DNA of 64,000 bases from Pseudognaphalium luteoalbum (GCA_963422505.1 OY730198.1:42145124-42209123); one strand, 5' to 3'. Numbered from the stretch's first letter, positions 29,399 to 40,980 are shown. Program-made: numbers and translations. Notes: generated from the sequence alone by a model not told the origin.

Positions 29399-31543
29399 AT
29401 TACTTATCATGGAAGCATTTTACACTACACTCCTATTCCCAAAAGAGTGTTTGCAGATTGTAATGGATATAGGGGCAAACCAGTGCCGCCTACTGTTGAT
29501 TTATTTGGCCATGTCATTGATGCTGACTTCCAACCGCCACAATTTGCATTACCACAGATTGTACAACCTGCTGATTCTTCTACTGATAGTGAATCATCTG
29601 AGGGGGAGCAGGAAGTTCCTTTGATTGATCATGAGGAAGTGGAATCTTCAAGTTCTGAAGAGGATCAATCTTTTCGTCTACAATCTGTTGAAGAATCTTT
29701 AGTTCCTCAAAGACTTATTGCTGAAAATATTGCAAAGGAACGACAGGATTTGAGACGTCAACGTGAAGAGGCACAAGATCCCGAATATGTACCTGATATT
29801 CGGCCTTCTCAAAGACGCAGAATTTCTGAACCTAGTTCATCTGCTGATATTGCTTCTACTTCTATGCCTGTTATATCATCTCAAGGTATTCCTACCTCTG
29901 TTCCAGCTACTTCTACAATTCCTGTTGCTATTTCTGTTGCAGCTGGCACATCCTCTTCTTCACCTGGACCAAGTGTTAGCATGGCTAACCTTGATGCATC
30001 TTTACAACGTGCTGTAAAACCGTTGATGACTCTTGTTGAAAAGCTTCAAATGGATTTACTAAATGCTTTACATCGAATCAATTCTCAAGATATTCTTCTC
30101 AAGGAACAATAACAGCAAATTCTATCTCAGAACGATCGCATCGAAGAATTAGAACTTGATGTTTTTCTTTTGAAAGAAATGTTGGTTGATCAGGGGGAGA
30201 ATAATGATGGTGATGATGGTGATGATGGTGATGATGATGGTGATGATGGTGATGATGATGGTGATGATGATGGTGATCATGGTAATGATGATGGTAATAA
30301 TGGTGATCATGGTGATGATGATGGTAATAATGGTGATGATGGTGATCATGGTGATGATATGACTGAAAATGCTGATAGTGATCAACCAAATTTCTCACAA
30401 GCATTGGTTGTATTCCAAGAAAACGAACCATTAGAAGTTGATCCAATTAATGCAATACATGAGTCAAGAGTATTTGAGCTTGGAGAATCATCTCATATTT
30501 TTGATCAGGAGGAATTAATGGATAGCATTGAAGATGAAGAGGTGCTTTGTCCAACTCCTTTGAATGTGATCATTGAAGATTTAATACCATTTGTTGAACT
30601 TTGCAATGATGGCGATTATGATTTTGAAGATTTCGATCCAGAATATCCTCCGGGATTTGAACCTGATTTCGATTATGTTCACGTTGAAGACTGGGAAGAT
30701 TCTGAAGATGAAATTCATCCGGAGAATGTTCAGTCAGATATGTGTTCACAAGAAGGGTTATGGAAAGATTCTGATGATGATAAAGAGCCTGAGCAAAAAG
30801 TCTCTTGGTGGTTTCCTAAACAACCAACTCCAGTGATTACAGTTCGTAAGTTCTTTAAAATACCAAGATATGAATGCGTTGGTAGAATTATCAGATGGAA
30901 ATATGATAATGACAACAAAGTATTCATTATTAAGAGAACTGATGGACTTCAATACTTTCACTCAACGTTCAAAGCTTTAGAAAAACTACCTAAGTGTGAA
31001 ATCAATCATTTGGCTTCAGTGGATCTAATTAACCGATCAAAACATGGTTTGATTAATTGGATGGCAGACACTTTAACAAGAGAAAGTAATAATGGGAAAT
31101 TCACATGGGTTAAGGAAACTTTCCCATTAAGAACCGTTGATTATTTCGATATTGAGCCGATTTCCAATCAACCAAGAATTACTTTGACATATCCTAGAGT
31201 CAAATGTATGACAAAGATTTCACTTGAAAAATTGCCTGTGAATTTTTCTAAGTTTGTGAATCATTGGAGATATAACGGATCGACTGGAGAAGCAGAAATT
31301 GCTTGTTATGATAGAGATGTGAATGGAGAAGTAATGTGGAACAGAGAATCAATTGTATATGTGTTTGATCCATTGAGCTTAATCAATCTTTCAAAAGATG
31401 ATCTTGAAGTGTTGCTCGTGAATCCGATTGTTTATGATGATGCATATGACGATGAAAAAATGGCATTGAAGTTTCAACGGGTTGTTGAAGTTTGTTGCTC
31501 ACATGGAATTTTTGCTGGATGTAATCTTCCGGGATACGCTTGA
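29399..31543 (+). pseudogene. Element B ORF3, 3' part
   Basis: Continues the gene broken at 16576, beginning in the ITYHGSILHYTP residues. A nonsense codon (TAA at 30110-30112, where D has CGA) lies in the coiled coil just before the acidic tract. The rest stays open to the conserved C-terminus (CCSHGIFAGCNLPGYA). The acidic GAT tract (about 30205-30360) is shorter than in D. Disabled both by the D insertion and by this stop. Confidence 0.93.
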
Positions 31544-31572
31544 AGACTTGAAGAAAAGACTCAAGTATCATC

Positions 31573-31584
31573 AAAGGGGGAGTT
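31573..31584 (+). other. Element B polypurine tract
   Basis: AAAGGGGGAGTT next to the 3' LTR, identical to that of D. Confidence 0.92.
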
Positions 31585-32125
31585 TGTAAAGACATAAGTT
31601 GATTAATACTTGTTTGAATTTTATTTTGTTAAAGTATTTCAAGTCCGTGAATATGATAGTGCGTGAATAAATAACTATCCATGAATCACAAGTGACAATG
31701 TGTCCGTGATTAAGTTTGAGTATCCGTGAATGATGAGGTTCGACAATACTTGAGTATTCGTGATTGCATTGGATTCGACATTAGCATTCCGTGAATGCTT
31801 GGATTCACGAACGGTGTAATTCCGTGAATAGCTATTCACGGATTACACTTTGAATTGTCGTAGAAGTTGTCTATAAATAGAAGTAGTTGAAGTCATTTTT
31901 AGAAGGTCTGCTTGTGTGATTGTGAGAGCTTTTGAGAGACATTCACTTGTACATGTTAACCTCTTGTATATGAAAGATTGATTTAGAAATATAATCAAGA
32001 TTTCCTGTTACATACATTTATCTCTTTCTTCTTTACTATAATTCACATTGTGATTGTGTGTATTTGTATTCCGCACAAATATACACACGTTCTAGTTTGC
32101 GTATTCTGATCCGAGGACGCTCACA
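31585..32125 (+). repeat. Element B 3' LTR (541 bp)
   Basis: TGTAAAGAC...GCTCACA. The part before the TATA box (31872-31879) shares the TCCGTGAAT/CGACAAT motif style of D and E but is clearly diverged; some motifs show CpG decay, such as TCCATGAAT at about 31679. Its last 35 bp match the 5' LTR remnant at 7137. Confidence 0.94.
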
Positions 32126-33394
32126 ATAGCGGCTATGAGACTCACCTGAGCCTTGAAAAGATTAACTTAATAAACTTGTTTGATTAGCCGTTAATTGATG
32201 TCCGAAGATTTACAGAGACGTATTCCAAAAATAGAGGAGATTTCTGTGGTAAAGGAGTTTCCTGATGTATTCCCTTACGAGCTACCGGGTATTCCACCCG
32301 ATAGGCAAGTCGACTTTCATATAGATATTGTACCTGGGGCAACCCCTGTTGCTAAGGCACCGTATAGATTAGCCCCGTCATAAATGCAAGAATTAATTAC
32401 ACAGATGCAAGAGTTGTTAGATAAGGGGTTTATTCGCCCAAGTAGTTCTCCTTGGGGCGCTCCAGTGTTGTTTGTTAAGAAAAAGGATGGTACCATGCAT
32501 ATATGTATAGATTATCAGGAATTGAATAAGGTCACTTTCAAAAATAGGTATCCCTTACCTAGGATTGATGATTTGTTTGACCAGTTATAGGGTGCCAGCT
32601 ATTTTTCTAAGATTGATTTACGTTCTGGTTATCACCAACTCAAGGTTCAAGAAGAAGATAAAACAACTTTTAGAACCAGATACGGTCATTATGAGTTTAT
32701 GGTGATGCCTTTTTGTTTGACTAATGCACCAGCTGCTTTTATGGATCTCATGAATCGGGTATGTCGTCCAATGCTCGATGAATCTGTAATTGTGTTTATT
32801 GACGATATTCTTGTTTATTCAAAGTCAGCTAGTGAACATGAAATTCATTTGAGTCAAGATTTACAAATGTTAAGGGTTGAAAAGCTTTATGCCAAGTTTT
32901 CGAAATGTGAATTTTGGCTTTGAGAAGTTCAGTTTTCTGGGTCATGTTGTAAATCATCAATGCATTAAAGTTGATCCTACCAAAGTCGAGGCGGTAATGA
33001 AATGGGAACCTCCAACCAATTCGATTGAGGTTAGAAGTTTTCTGGATTTACCCGGCTATTATAGGAGATTTATCCAAGATTTTTCTAGAATTGCTATACC
33101 ACTCACAAAACTTACTCGTAAGAATGTTAAGTATGAACGGAAAGATGAACATGAACATGCGTTTAGAACCCTTAAACCAAAGTTAAGTCAAGCACCTATC
33201 TTAGTACCTCCCGATGGTACTGAAGATATGGTTGTGTACTGTGATGCTTCTCGAAATGGTTTAGGTTGTGTCTTGATGCAACGGGGAGGAGTAATTGCCT
33301 GTGCCTCGAGACAATTGAAAGAACATGAAAAAGGGTATCCGACACACGATTTAGAACTTGCAACAGTTGTTTTTGCCCTCAAAATTTGGAGGCA

Positions 33395-33403
33395 TTATTT
33401 GTA
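33395..33403. repeat. MITE target-site duplication, left copy
   Basis: TTATTTGTA, repeated exactly at 33701-33709. Nine bases is characteristic of the Mutator superfamily. Confidence 0.93.
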
Positions 33404-33700
33404 GGGTTTAAGTCAACGATCGCCAACATACTCTCCTTTTTGTTCTGAGATCACCATTCAACTGGTTTTATTACCATGATCACCAACGAACTTTCAAATT
33501 TCGTGTCGAAGTCACCAATCTACTTTTACCTACGGGTTGGAGATCGCCAACATACTTTTAATACGGAGTTAAGATCGCCCATAAAAATTACAAAGAAATT
33601 CATTTTTTGAAAGTTCGTTGGTGATCATGGTAATAAAATCGGTTGATTGGCGATCTCGGAACAAAAAGGAAAGTACACTGGTGATCGTTGACTTAAACCC
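33404..33700. mobile_element. Mutator-type MITE, 297 bp
   Basis: Non-coding element with long terminal inverted repeats. The left end GGGTTTAAGTCAACGATC pairs with the right end, and the arms extend for roughly 95 bp with about ten mismatches, leaving a central part of about 100 bp. Almost the whole element can fold back. Flanked by the perfect 9-bp duplication TTATTTGTA. It was mobilised in trans by some Mutator-like transposase, which is not in this window. Confidence 0.93.
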
Positions 33701-33709
33701 TTATTTGTA
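33701..33709. repeat. MITE target-site duplication, right copy
   Basis: TTATTTGTA; after it the gypsy coding sequence resumes (YGVKCTIYTDHKS). Confidence 0.93.
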
Positions 33710-35720
33710 TGGGGTAAAGTGCACTATTTATACTGATCATAAGAGTATTAAATATTTCTTTGATCAGTTAGACCTGAATATGAGACAGAGGCGTTGGTTA
33801 GATTTGATGAAGGATTATGACTGTGAAATTCTTTACCATCCTGGAAAAGTGAATGTGGTTGCAGATGCTCTCAGTAGAAAGGCAATGCATCATGCCTTAA
33901 TTGTTAGATCTCTTCGAATTACAGTTTCTTCAAGTTTACTTGATCAGATTAAAGAGATACAACAGAAAGCATGGCAAAAAGGTGACTGGAAAACAGAAAG
34001 AATAAAAGGTCAGATTCTGAATATTGTTGATGACTCAAGTGGGTTAAAGACCCGGTATGGTAGAATCTGGATTCCAAAGTTAACAGAGTTGAAGAAATTG
34101 CTACTTGATGAGGCACATAAATCCAGATACTCTATTCATCCTGGTGCCACTAAGATGTATCATGATTTAAAAGCAGATTACTAGTGGCCTGGTATGAAGA
34201 GAGAAATTGTTAAATATGTAGAGCAATGTATAACTTGTTTACAGGTGAAGGTTGAACACCAAAAGCCAATGTGAATGACGCAAGCTCTAGAGATCCCTGT
34301 TTGGAAATGGGAGCACATTAATATGGATCTAATCACCAAATTGCCAAAGACCCGACACCAGCATGATACAATTTGGGTGATTGTAGATCACTTAACAAAA
34401 AGTGCTATATTTCTGCCGATTAAGAAAGCATATTCTTCAGAGGCACTTGCAGATTTATATTTTCAGAAAGTGGTGGCACGTCATGGAGTACCTCTTTCTA
34501 TTGTTTCTGACCGGGATAACAGGTTTACTTCCAGGTTTTGGAACAAGTTCCAAGAAGATTTGGGTACTCATGTAAATCTGAGCACAACTTATCATCCACA
34601 AACACACGGTCAAAGTGAAAGAACCATTCAAACGTTAGAAGACATGTTAAGAGCTTGTGCTATTGATTTCGGTGGTAGTTGGGATACACATTAATCGTTG
34701 GCAGAATTTTCATACAACAACATCTATCATGCGAGTATTGGTATGCCACCTTACGAGATGCTTTATGGAAGGAAGTGTAGGACTTCAATTTGTTGGGGTG
34801 AGATTGGTCTGAGGGAATTGGGCAGTACCGACATTATACAGAAAACAGCAGAAAAGATTGACCAAGTTAGAGAATGTTTGAAAATGGCATAGGACAGACA
34901 AAAGTCTTATGCCGATGTTAGAAGATGCCCAATAGAATTTCAGGTTAGAGACAAGGTTATGTTAAAAGTGTCTCCGTGGAAAGGCATCATTCATTTCAGA
35001 AAGCGAGGAAAGTTAGTCCTTGGTTCATTGGTCCTTTCAAATTTCTGGAAAGGGTAGGTGATATCGCGTAAAAAGTCACAAGATCAAAAGAAGTTTGCAC
35101 GAGCAAAATCAGGCAAAAAGGCCGAAAAACGAAGATTCCACGCACGTTTGAAGATTCAAGACATCAAAATGAGGATTCAAGATAAAAGATTCCATCACAA
35201 ACATCTATCTGACCCAAGATGTTCGTTTTCAAATTACGAATCCAACAGAAGAAGAATCAACTAAAACGGATGAAGAATGAAGATTCTACGCACTCCGGAA
35301 GATCCAAACGATTCCTACGACATATCTAAAGTTCAGAGACATATTTTGGGATTTCTTTTCACTGAAAGCTTCGTTTTTGAATTACGAATCCAACTCAAAA
35401 AGAATCAACGCAAACGGACGCATGACGAAGAAAACACGCACGAATCGAGAAACGAAGCAACTGGTAGAAGGCTGGTGCAGGTGGCAGCCATCCGCCGCCG
35501 GCCACCACCTGGCCGCTGCCGGCTGCCAGCCAGCCGCCGCCGGCTGTGGTCACCCGCACGGATTGACTTTTTTGTCCTTTTTCGTACCCGGTGCTAGACC
35601 TTTACATGCTTTTCGTACCTGGTGCCACTACCTTTTTCGCCTTTTGTACCTGGTGCCACTACCTTTTCCACATTTTGCTAATGTGTGCTTCCATTTGCTA
35701 AAATGCACCAAAAACTCTTC

Positions 35721-35728
35721 TATAAATA
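35721..35728 (+). promoter_or_regulatory. G2 LTR TATA box
   Basis: TATAAATA followed by GGAGGCATGAGGC, a typical plant LTR core-promoter setting. Confidence 0.6.
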
Positions 35729-35816
35729 GGAGGCATGAGGCTCATTTGAAACACACCAAGAAAAACCAACACACCTCAAATTACCAACACATTTGTAGTT
35801 TCTTTTTTTTTCCTTC

Positions 35817-35845
35817 CTAGTTAATTAGACTAGCTAATTAACTAG
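35817..35845 (+). other. G2 leader hairpin
   Basis: Arms CTAGTTAATTAG and CTAATTAACTAG pair perfectly over 12 bp around a 5-nt loop (ACTAG), about 90 bp after the TATA box and therefore near the RNA 5' end. Confidence 0.6.
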
Positions 35846-37345
35846 TTAAGGAAGATTTGTACGGAGGTGCTCCGCGATGCATATTTTAGCTACGAGTTAT
35901 TGTACTTCTTTCCAGGTGTCAATCTATCTTTCATATTTAATATGTTTGTCCTTTCTTTAATAAATTTAAATATGTATGCTAGAATTGCCATGATTAGCTA
36001 AATAACTCAATTGTCTGCTATGATAGTCGTTTAGAAAAGTATTAAATATGTGACTATGTGGTATGTTTTGAGATTGCGGATGGTCTATATTACAAATGGA
36101 TATAGGAATTAAATCTTTATCGTTTATCTGCCCAACTCATGTTATGACTAAAACTTTATCCAAAAATGAACGTAGCTAACTCATAGGATACAGGTTACTT
36201 AGTTATACTATGTTAGATTGAATCATTGAGCTCGGCATGGCCGGCGTTCTCTAGACCAAAATAGGATCCAAGAGACACAGAACATGGGAGTAGAGGTAGA
36301 TTAAGATTAAATTCATATAGACGATATTTTTGAGACAACTTTCGGAATATCCTCAACTTAGATAATACTTTTGCATGCTTAAATTAAACTGTCACCTTGA
36401 TCGTCTTATTGCATGTTCTTGTTTTATTGTTGCCTTAGGATCATCATAATAGTAAAATTTAAATGGCATTAATCATCGTGAAATAATATGACGGCCCCTA
36501 TTCGTTTGTTCTTTGATATAGTACTGGAAATGCTTACGGCGGAGTACAAATGTATGGAAGTCAGAACGACCGAAGGTAGTTGTATTATGAATCGAATAGC
36601 AAACGTATTACCTAGGTCTACATTTGTAACATAAATCATCCCTGTCTTGTAACATCCCCAAGTAATGATGATAACTCGTACGAATAAGTGATGACATATT
36701 ATCCGACCGTTTAGACCAGTTAGCCCAACCTATTCCGGTGAGGATAACCCTCGTTCATAAGATTGTTTATTCAACAAACTATGCCATGATCCGGGCATCT
36801 CTGATGACCGAGATTAGGGAATAGGATTCAAGGTTAACTGTTGGATAGTGTGGGTGTACATTTGAGAGAACTTTCGGTGTACACTTTAATATATTGTGCA
36901 ATCTCCGTGACATTCTATTTGCCTGATTGTGGACACCTCCACGTCAGCCCGATAGAAGGATTGTAGAATAGCTCACATCAACATACGAACTTATCCTCAT
37001 TAGAACTTTCCATATTTAACCACTTCTAAACCACATTATAGTAGACAATCGCTTTAATTGTTGAACGCCCGAAGTAACCTCCACCTTTTAATTCAGTCTA
37101 GTTTAAATTAGGATAAGAAAACCCAAAAAACCAAAACCAACTCTTTCAACCCCAGCTGAACACATAAAAGCTTCTAAACCCCCTAGTTTCAATTTGTCTC
37201 ACTTTGAAGAACGATCCTAGGTCATACTTGTCCTGTACTAGCATAATAAGTAACCCTAGGACCCAGCCTTATAAATTAAAAACCCACTGTTGTGCTGCGT
37301 CACCATTAGAAATTCCAACGACCGGTGTGCAGCGCAACAAGTTTT

Positions 37346-37363
37346 TGGCGCCGCTGCCTGGGA
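37346..37363 (+). other. G2 primer-binding site (tRNA-Asp type)
   Basis: TGGCGCCGCTGCCTGGGA resembles the Athila/Tat primer site complementary to tRNA-Asp, with two or so changes from the usual form. About 130 bp of leader follows before the first ATG. Confidence 0.8.
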
Positions 37364-37495
37364 GCGTTGGCAACCGATTTTAGGATTTAGTAACTTTAGT
37401 GTTTAAGTGATCCTTTTGAAAGATTAACAACAATCAAAAGTTACCTTTTTGCCCTTAGGATTAGTTTAGTTTTAGTAACCGCTTTTTAATCAATT

Positions 37496-38017
37496 ATGAC
37501 AACACACTTTGATTGGACCAACCCCACACCAAATGAGTCTTTGACCCAAATTTTAGTTGTTTCCTCACCTACAAACCACTTACCTTCCTCAAAACGATCT
37601 TTGTCAGAATTTATGTTCGAACAAAACGTTATAAACAAAAGAGTGACCGGATTTCAAGATACCATTGATGCCATGATAAAAATTTCAGAAAAATTAATCT
37701 CTAACATGAAATACATTTTGAAAAACTTAAGTTTTATTGAGGAAAGTACGTCGGTAATCACGAATGACACCACTCATCCACCAAGTGATGATCTGTTAAT
37801 CGTGACTAGAGGAGGAAAAGTGACCAAAGTTGATCCACCGCCACCAGATAACACCCCCGAAAACACTTCTTTGCCCACACCTACACCTAGTGAAAATGTG
37901 TCAATTGGCATCCCTGTCACAGTACCTGACCCATCACCAGCAAAAACTCCAGATAATGTACCTCGAACGAGAATACCTTATCCTGACAGACTTAATAAGG
38001 AAAAGCAAGAAGCCTAA
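37496..38017 (+). pseudogene. gag: G2 gag remnant
   Basis: 173-codon frame: an N-terminal piece (MTTHFDWTNPTP), then a Pro/Thr-rich linker ending PRTRIPYPDRLNKEK, which in Athila/Tat elements lies near the Gag C-terminus before the protease. The central capsid part and CCHC knuckle expected between them are missing, so a large internal deletion is likely. In-frame stops separate it from the protease frame at 38086. Confidence 0.7.
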
Positions 38018-38085
38018 TTCGGTAATATATAGAAATATTTAAAAGCCTACAATTAAACGTTAGATTATTAGATGCTTTAGTAGAA

Positions 38086-38683
38086 ATGCCCTCGTGTGCT
38101 AAATTCTTTAAAGAACTCCTTTCAAACAAAGAAAAACTTAGGCAAATAGTTAGTTTACCCTTGAATGCTGAATGTTCATTAATTGTACAACGTGGTCTCC
38201 CACCTAAATTAGACGATACTGGACGTTTTACTATACCCTGTTTTCTCCAAGGAATTCAAATTAGTAACGCCTTAGCAGACCTAGGTGCTAGTGTTAATCT
38301 TATGCCTTATTCCCTTTACAAGAAATTAGGATTAGATGACCTATTAGCTACTCGTATGACTATCCAATTAGCTGACAGATCGGTAAAACTCCCTTGGGGA
38401 ATTGCTGAAGATGTCATGGTCAAAGTTGATAAGTTCATTTTTCCAGTGGACTTTATAGTCATGGACATAGAAGAAGACACACATATCTCGCTCATCCTAG
38501 GCAGACCATTCCTAAATACTGCCAAGGCTGTAATTGATGTCAACGAAAAATCTTTAAAATTAAGAGTTAGGAAAGAGGAAGTCACCTTTAATGTCGATCG
38601 ATTAATGAAGCAACCTCTGGAAGAGGACCTTGGTTTGTGTGATACCATGCAGGATATTTTTGATGAGCATCTCCACGAAGTAC
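38086..38683 (+). pseudogene. G2 retropepsin (aspartic protease) part, cut by element C
   Basis: Contains the Athila/Tat-type active site ALADLGASVNLMPYS and the conserved LQLADRS-like and LILGRPFL blocks. The active-site triad is D-L-G rather than D-S/T-G, which is usual in this lineage. The frame runs on into the LTR of element C to 38715, but codons after 38683 are not gypsy sequence. RT and beyond are absent from the window. Confidence 0.88.
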
Positions 38684-39099
38684 TGAAAGTCCACGATCTC
38701 AGAACTAAAACTTAGTAATCAAGTATAAAGTGCAGCGGATAACAATATACTTGAAGTAAATGATTTAGAGAAGAGAGAAATTGCTTTGGTAAACTGATTG
38801 TATTAATGTAGCTCAGATAATACAAAAACCAAAGACTTAGAGAATTCTGAACATCAAACACCTATATATATAGGCAGAATTCTCTAGTCAATATAAGTCA
38901 AACATCAAAAATCCGAATCTATCTACTTACTGACTTCTACTTACGGACTATCAGACAGTCCGTAAGTACTACATACATACTGACTATATTAGTTACGGAC
39001 ATACATACTTAGCTACTTTCGGACACTTGACATACAGTTTCAGACTTACAAAATTTATCAAAACTTAACATATTAAGCTTTAGTCATTATGCTCCAACA
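38684..39099 (-). repeat. Element C 3' LTR (416 bp)
   Basis: TG...CA, homologous to the 396-bp LTR of element A. TATA-type sequence at 38873-38882. Contains TCCGTAAGT, TACTGACT and TTACGGAC motifs. Confidence 0.93.
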
Positions 39100-39112
39100 A
39101 ACTCCCCCTTGG
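39100..39112 (-). other. Element C polypurine tract
   Basis: CCAAGGGGGAGTT on the minus strand, directly next to the 3' LTR. Confidence 0.92.
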
Positions 39113-39146
39113 ATAAAGCTTGATATGTCTTTGTACTTATACTTCT

Positions 39147-40980
39147 TTATTCGAACCCCGGATGCTTGCATCCCGCATGGATTCCCTGCTCAAGACAAAC
39201 ATGAACCACCCTTTGAAATTTTCTTGCTTGGATCATTGATTCTTGATCATCATCATGAATAATTTGATTCTTTTCTAGCATCGACAAATCTTCTTCAGCA
39301 AGATTGATTAAACTCAAAGGATCATATACTTTCACCACATTTCTGGTTGGCCATATAATATTTCCATTCTGCTCTTTGTCATAGCAAACTATGTAAGCTT
39401 CACCAGTATTGCTCACATAGTACCATTCAATGAAGTATGCGGTGAAATTTGTTGGTAGAATCTCCAGAGGTATTTCTTTCTTGCAGTGAGCTCCAGGATA
39501 AATAAGTTTTACCCTTGGTTGATTTGTAATTGAATTAATTTCCCAAGGATCAACTTTTCTCTTTGGCAATGTTCTTGGAAGATATTTCCATTCCAAATGT
39601 TTTTCTTTGTGCCAATTTGTATCCTCATAAATCCTCTGAATCATCCAATGTACGATCCCTCTTTCAGGATAATTCAAAATATTGATGCTTCCAAGATGAT
39701 TCACTTCACATTGAGGCAGAGATCCAATTCGTTTGAAAGATCTTGAGAAGTATTGGAGTCCATCCGTTCTTTTTACTACAAACACTTTGTTGTCTGAATC
39801 ATACTTCCAGCTTATAATCTGTCCTTTGAATTTTCTGCTTTTGAATTTGAAGGTTTTCCTCTTTGACAACTTTTCTTCATTACCAATAACCTTCTCTTTG
39901 AACCAGTCTTTGTAAGTTTTCTCTTGAACTGGATCTTCAGGAAAGTTTTGAAATAAAGATTCCTCATGCTCTTCATCAATACCATCTTCTTCTTCTCCCT
40001 CTTCTGGAGGATCTTCATCTGAATCAAAATCTCCATTTTGATTTAATCTTTGAAGATTATAATCAAATTCAGCAATATCAGAAATTTGATAATCATTCTC
40101 ATCTTCATCACTTCCCCATACATATACAACCTCTTTAGTTCCCGAAGATTCTCCAACCTCCATCCGTTTACATGTAGGAGAATAACAGCCAACCGATATA
40201 TGTTTCTTGGCCAACTCTTCTTCTCCAATATCAATCATAAATCTTTGTTCACTAGGCAGCAACTCCCCCTCAACCTTATCATTTTCTTTTTCTTCAGCAA
40301 ACTCAAAGATATTAGTATCTAGCTCGTGTTCTTCTTCTAAGTCGTCAAATACAAGATCTTCAAACTCTGAAGTTGGAGCTAATACTGGAACATCACAGAT
40401 CTGAGGAAGTGCAGGTGCAAAGTGTATTGGATCTGGAGAATCAATAGGACTTGAAGATGTATCATGAGGTTCATCACTTGAAGAAGAAAAATGCTGTTGA
40501 TCTTCAGACTGTGAAAAATCATGAGAAGGTTCATGTTGCTCAGTATCATCCTCATTTCCATCATTAGCATAAGCACCAAAATCATATAGACCATCACCAT
40601 CATTGTCATCCTCATCACCATCATTACCACCACCATCATTACCACCATCATTATCATCACCATTATTATCATCCTTTTCATCCTCTTCTTCATCTTCTTT
40701 GTCACACTTCTCCCCCTGATCAACTGATTTTTCTTTTAATTTCTCAACTTCAAGCTCTAATTCTTTAATCTTTGCAGCTTGTTGATCGATCAGATTCTTT
40801 TGATTAACCATTTGTTGATTTTGCTCATTGAATCTATCTTCCACGTTGACTGAGTAGTCAATCAGTTTCTTTTGCATTTCTTCAACAAGCTTGAGAACAG
40901 GTGCAATTGCCTTTATTAATTTAGAATCCACTTCAGCCAGAGGAATTGATGGAATTGTATCAGATGGCAAACTGGATGAA
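39147..40980 (-). pseudogene. Element C ORF3, 3' part
   Basis: Carries the coiled coil (about 40740-40890), the Asp/Gly/Asn acidic tract (about 40560-40700) and the conserved C-terminal domain. The C-terminal domain aligns with D and E, sharing KYDNDNKVF/KYDSDNKVF-type, RTDGLQYF, VYDPLSLINL-type and IFAGC/IHAGC-type blocks, though the middle is quite different. The frame is open to its stop. Its 5' part lies on the far side of element E. Confidence 0.9.
40976..40980. repeat. Element E target-site duplication, left copy
   Basis: ATGAA, repeated at 53982-53986. Confidence 0.95.

Larger units (their letters stand above)
7137..32125 (+). mobile_element. Element B: decayed Sirevirus-type Ty1/copia element, split by A and D
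   Basis: Plus-strand element of the same family as D and E. Order: 5' LTR remnant, primer site, leader, gag, pol, spacer, ORF3, 3' LTR. Element A removes most of the 5' LTR from view, and element D (16577-29393) splits ORF3. Gag, pol and ORF3 all carry disabling changes, so B is older than D. The five bases after its 3' LTR, ATAGC (32126-32130), are the candidate TSD; the other copy would be left of the window. Confidence 0.93.
32126..35058 (+). mobile_element. G1: Ty3/gypsy chromovirus-type relic (pol part only)
   Basis: Only the RT, RNase H and integrase part is present. Element B borders it on the left and probably inserted into it. The gypsy element G2 begins where the pol would enter its last domain (after FKFLERVG). 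The sequence best resembles the Tekay/Del group of chromoviruses, judged by eye. The right border could lie up to about 12 bp further right, because the bases after 35058 also fit the expected coding sequence. Confidence 0.85.
32195..35058 (+). pseudogene. pol: G1 gypsy pol: RT-RNase H-integrase, multiply broken
   Basis: RT motifs include WGAPVLFVKKKDGT, YFSKIDLRSGYHQL and the active-site FIDDILVYS (near 32800). RNase H follows (YCDASRNGLGCVL, TDHKSIKYF), then a zinc-finger/integrase part (HPGATKMYHDL, SDRDNRFTSRFW, GQSERTIQTLE). In-frame stops lie near 32381, 32588, 34182, 34272, 34693 and 34890; small indels near 32920 shift the frame. A 297-bp MITE with its duplicated target splits the RNase H part. 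Dead copy, older than all copia elements here. Confidence 0.92.
35059..37339 (+). repeat. G2 5' LTR (about 2.28 kb)
   Basis: Ends GCGCAACA six bases before the primer site. Contains a TATA box at 35721-35728, a GC-rich block of CCGCCGGC-type repeats (about 35487-35550) and a strong hairpin at 35817-35845. Small open frames at 35058-35820 have no similarity to the other elements and I do not call them genes. The 35850-37300 part holds no gene that I can see. Confidence 0.65.
35059..38683 (+). mobile_element. G2: Ty3/gypsy element of Athila/Tat type, 5' part
   Basis: LTR, tRNA-Asp-type primer site, shortened gag and protease are visible; everything downstream was displaced by element C at 38684 and must lie right of the window. 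It appears to have inserted in the tail of the G1 pol. Left border set at the first TG (35059) that also gives a TG...CA LTR; it may be off by some bases. Confidence 0.75.

Noticed and set aside
32126..32194. Host gene sequence between element B and the gypsy RT
   Set aside because: Only 69 bp, and it leads directly into the gypsy pol; more likely degraded upstream pol sequence.
35470..35560. GC-rich block as a possible CpG island or host promoter
   Set aside because: It lies inside the G2 LTR between border and TATA box, with no host gene nearby.
35277..35820. Open frames of 106 and 147 aa
   Set aside because: Low-complexity translation across an LTR; they overlap each other and resemble nothing recognisable.
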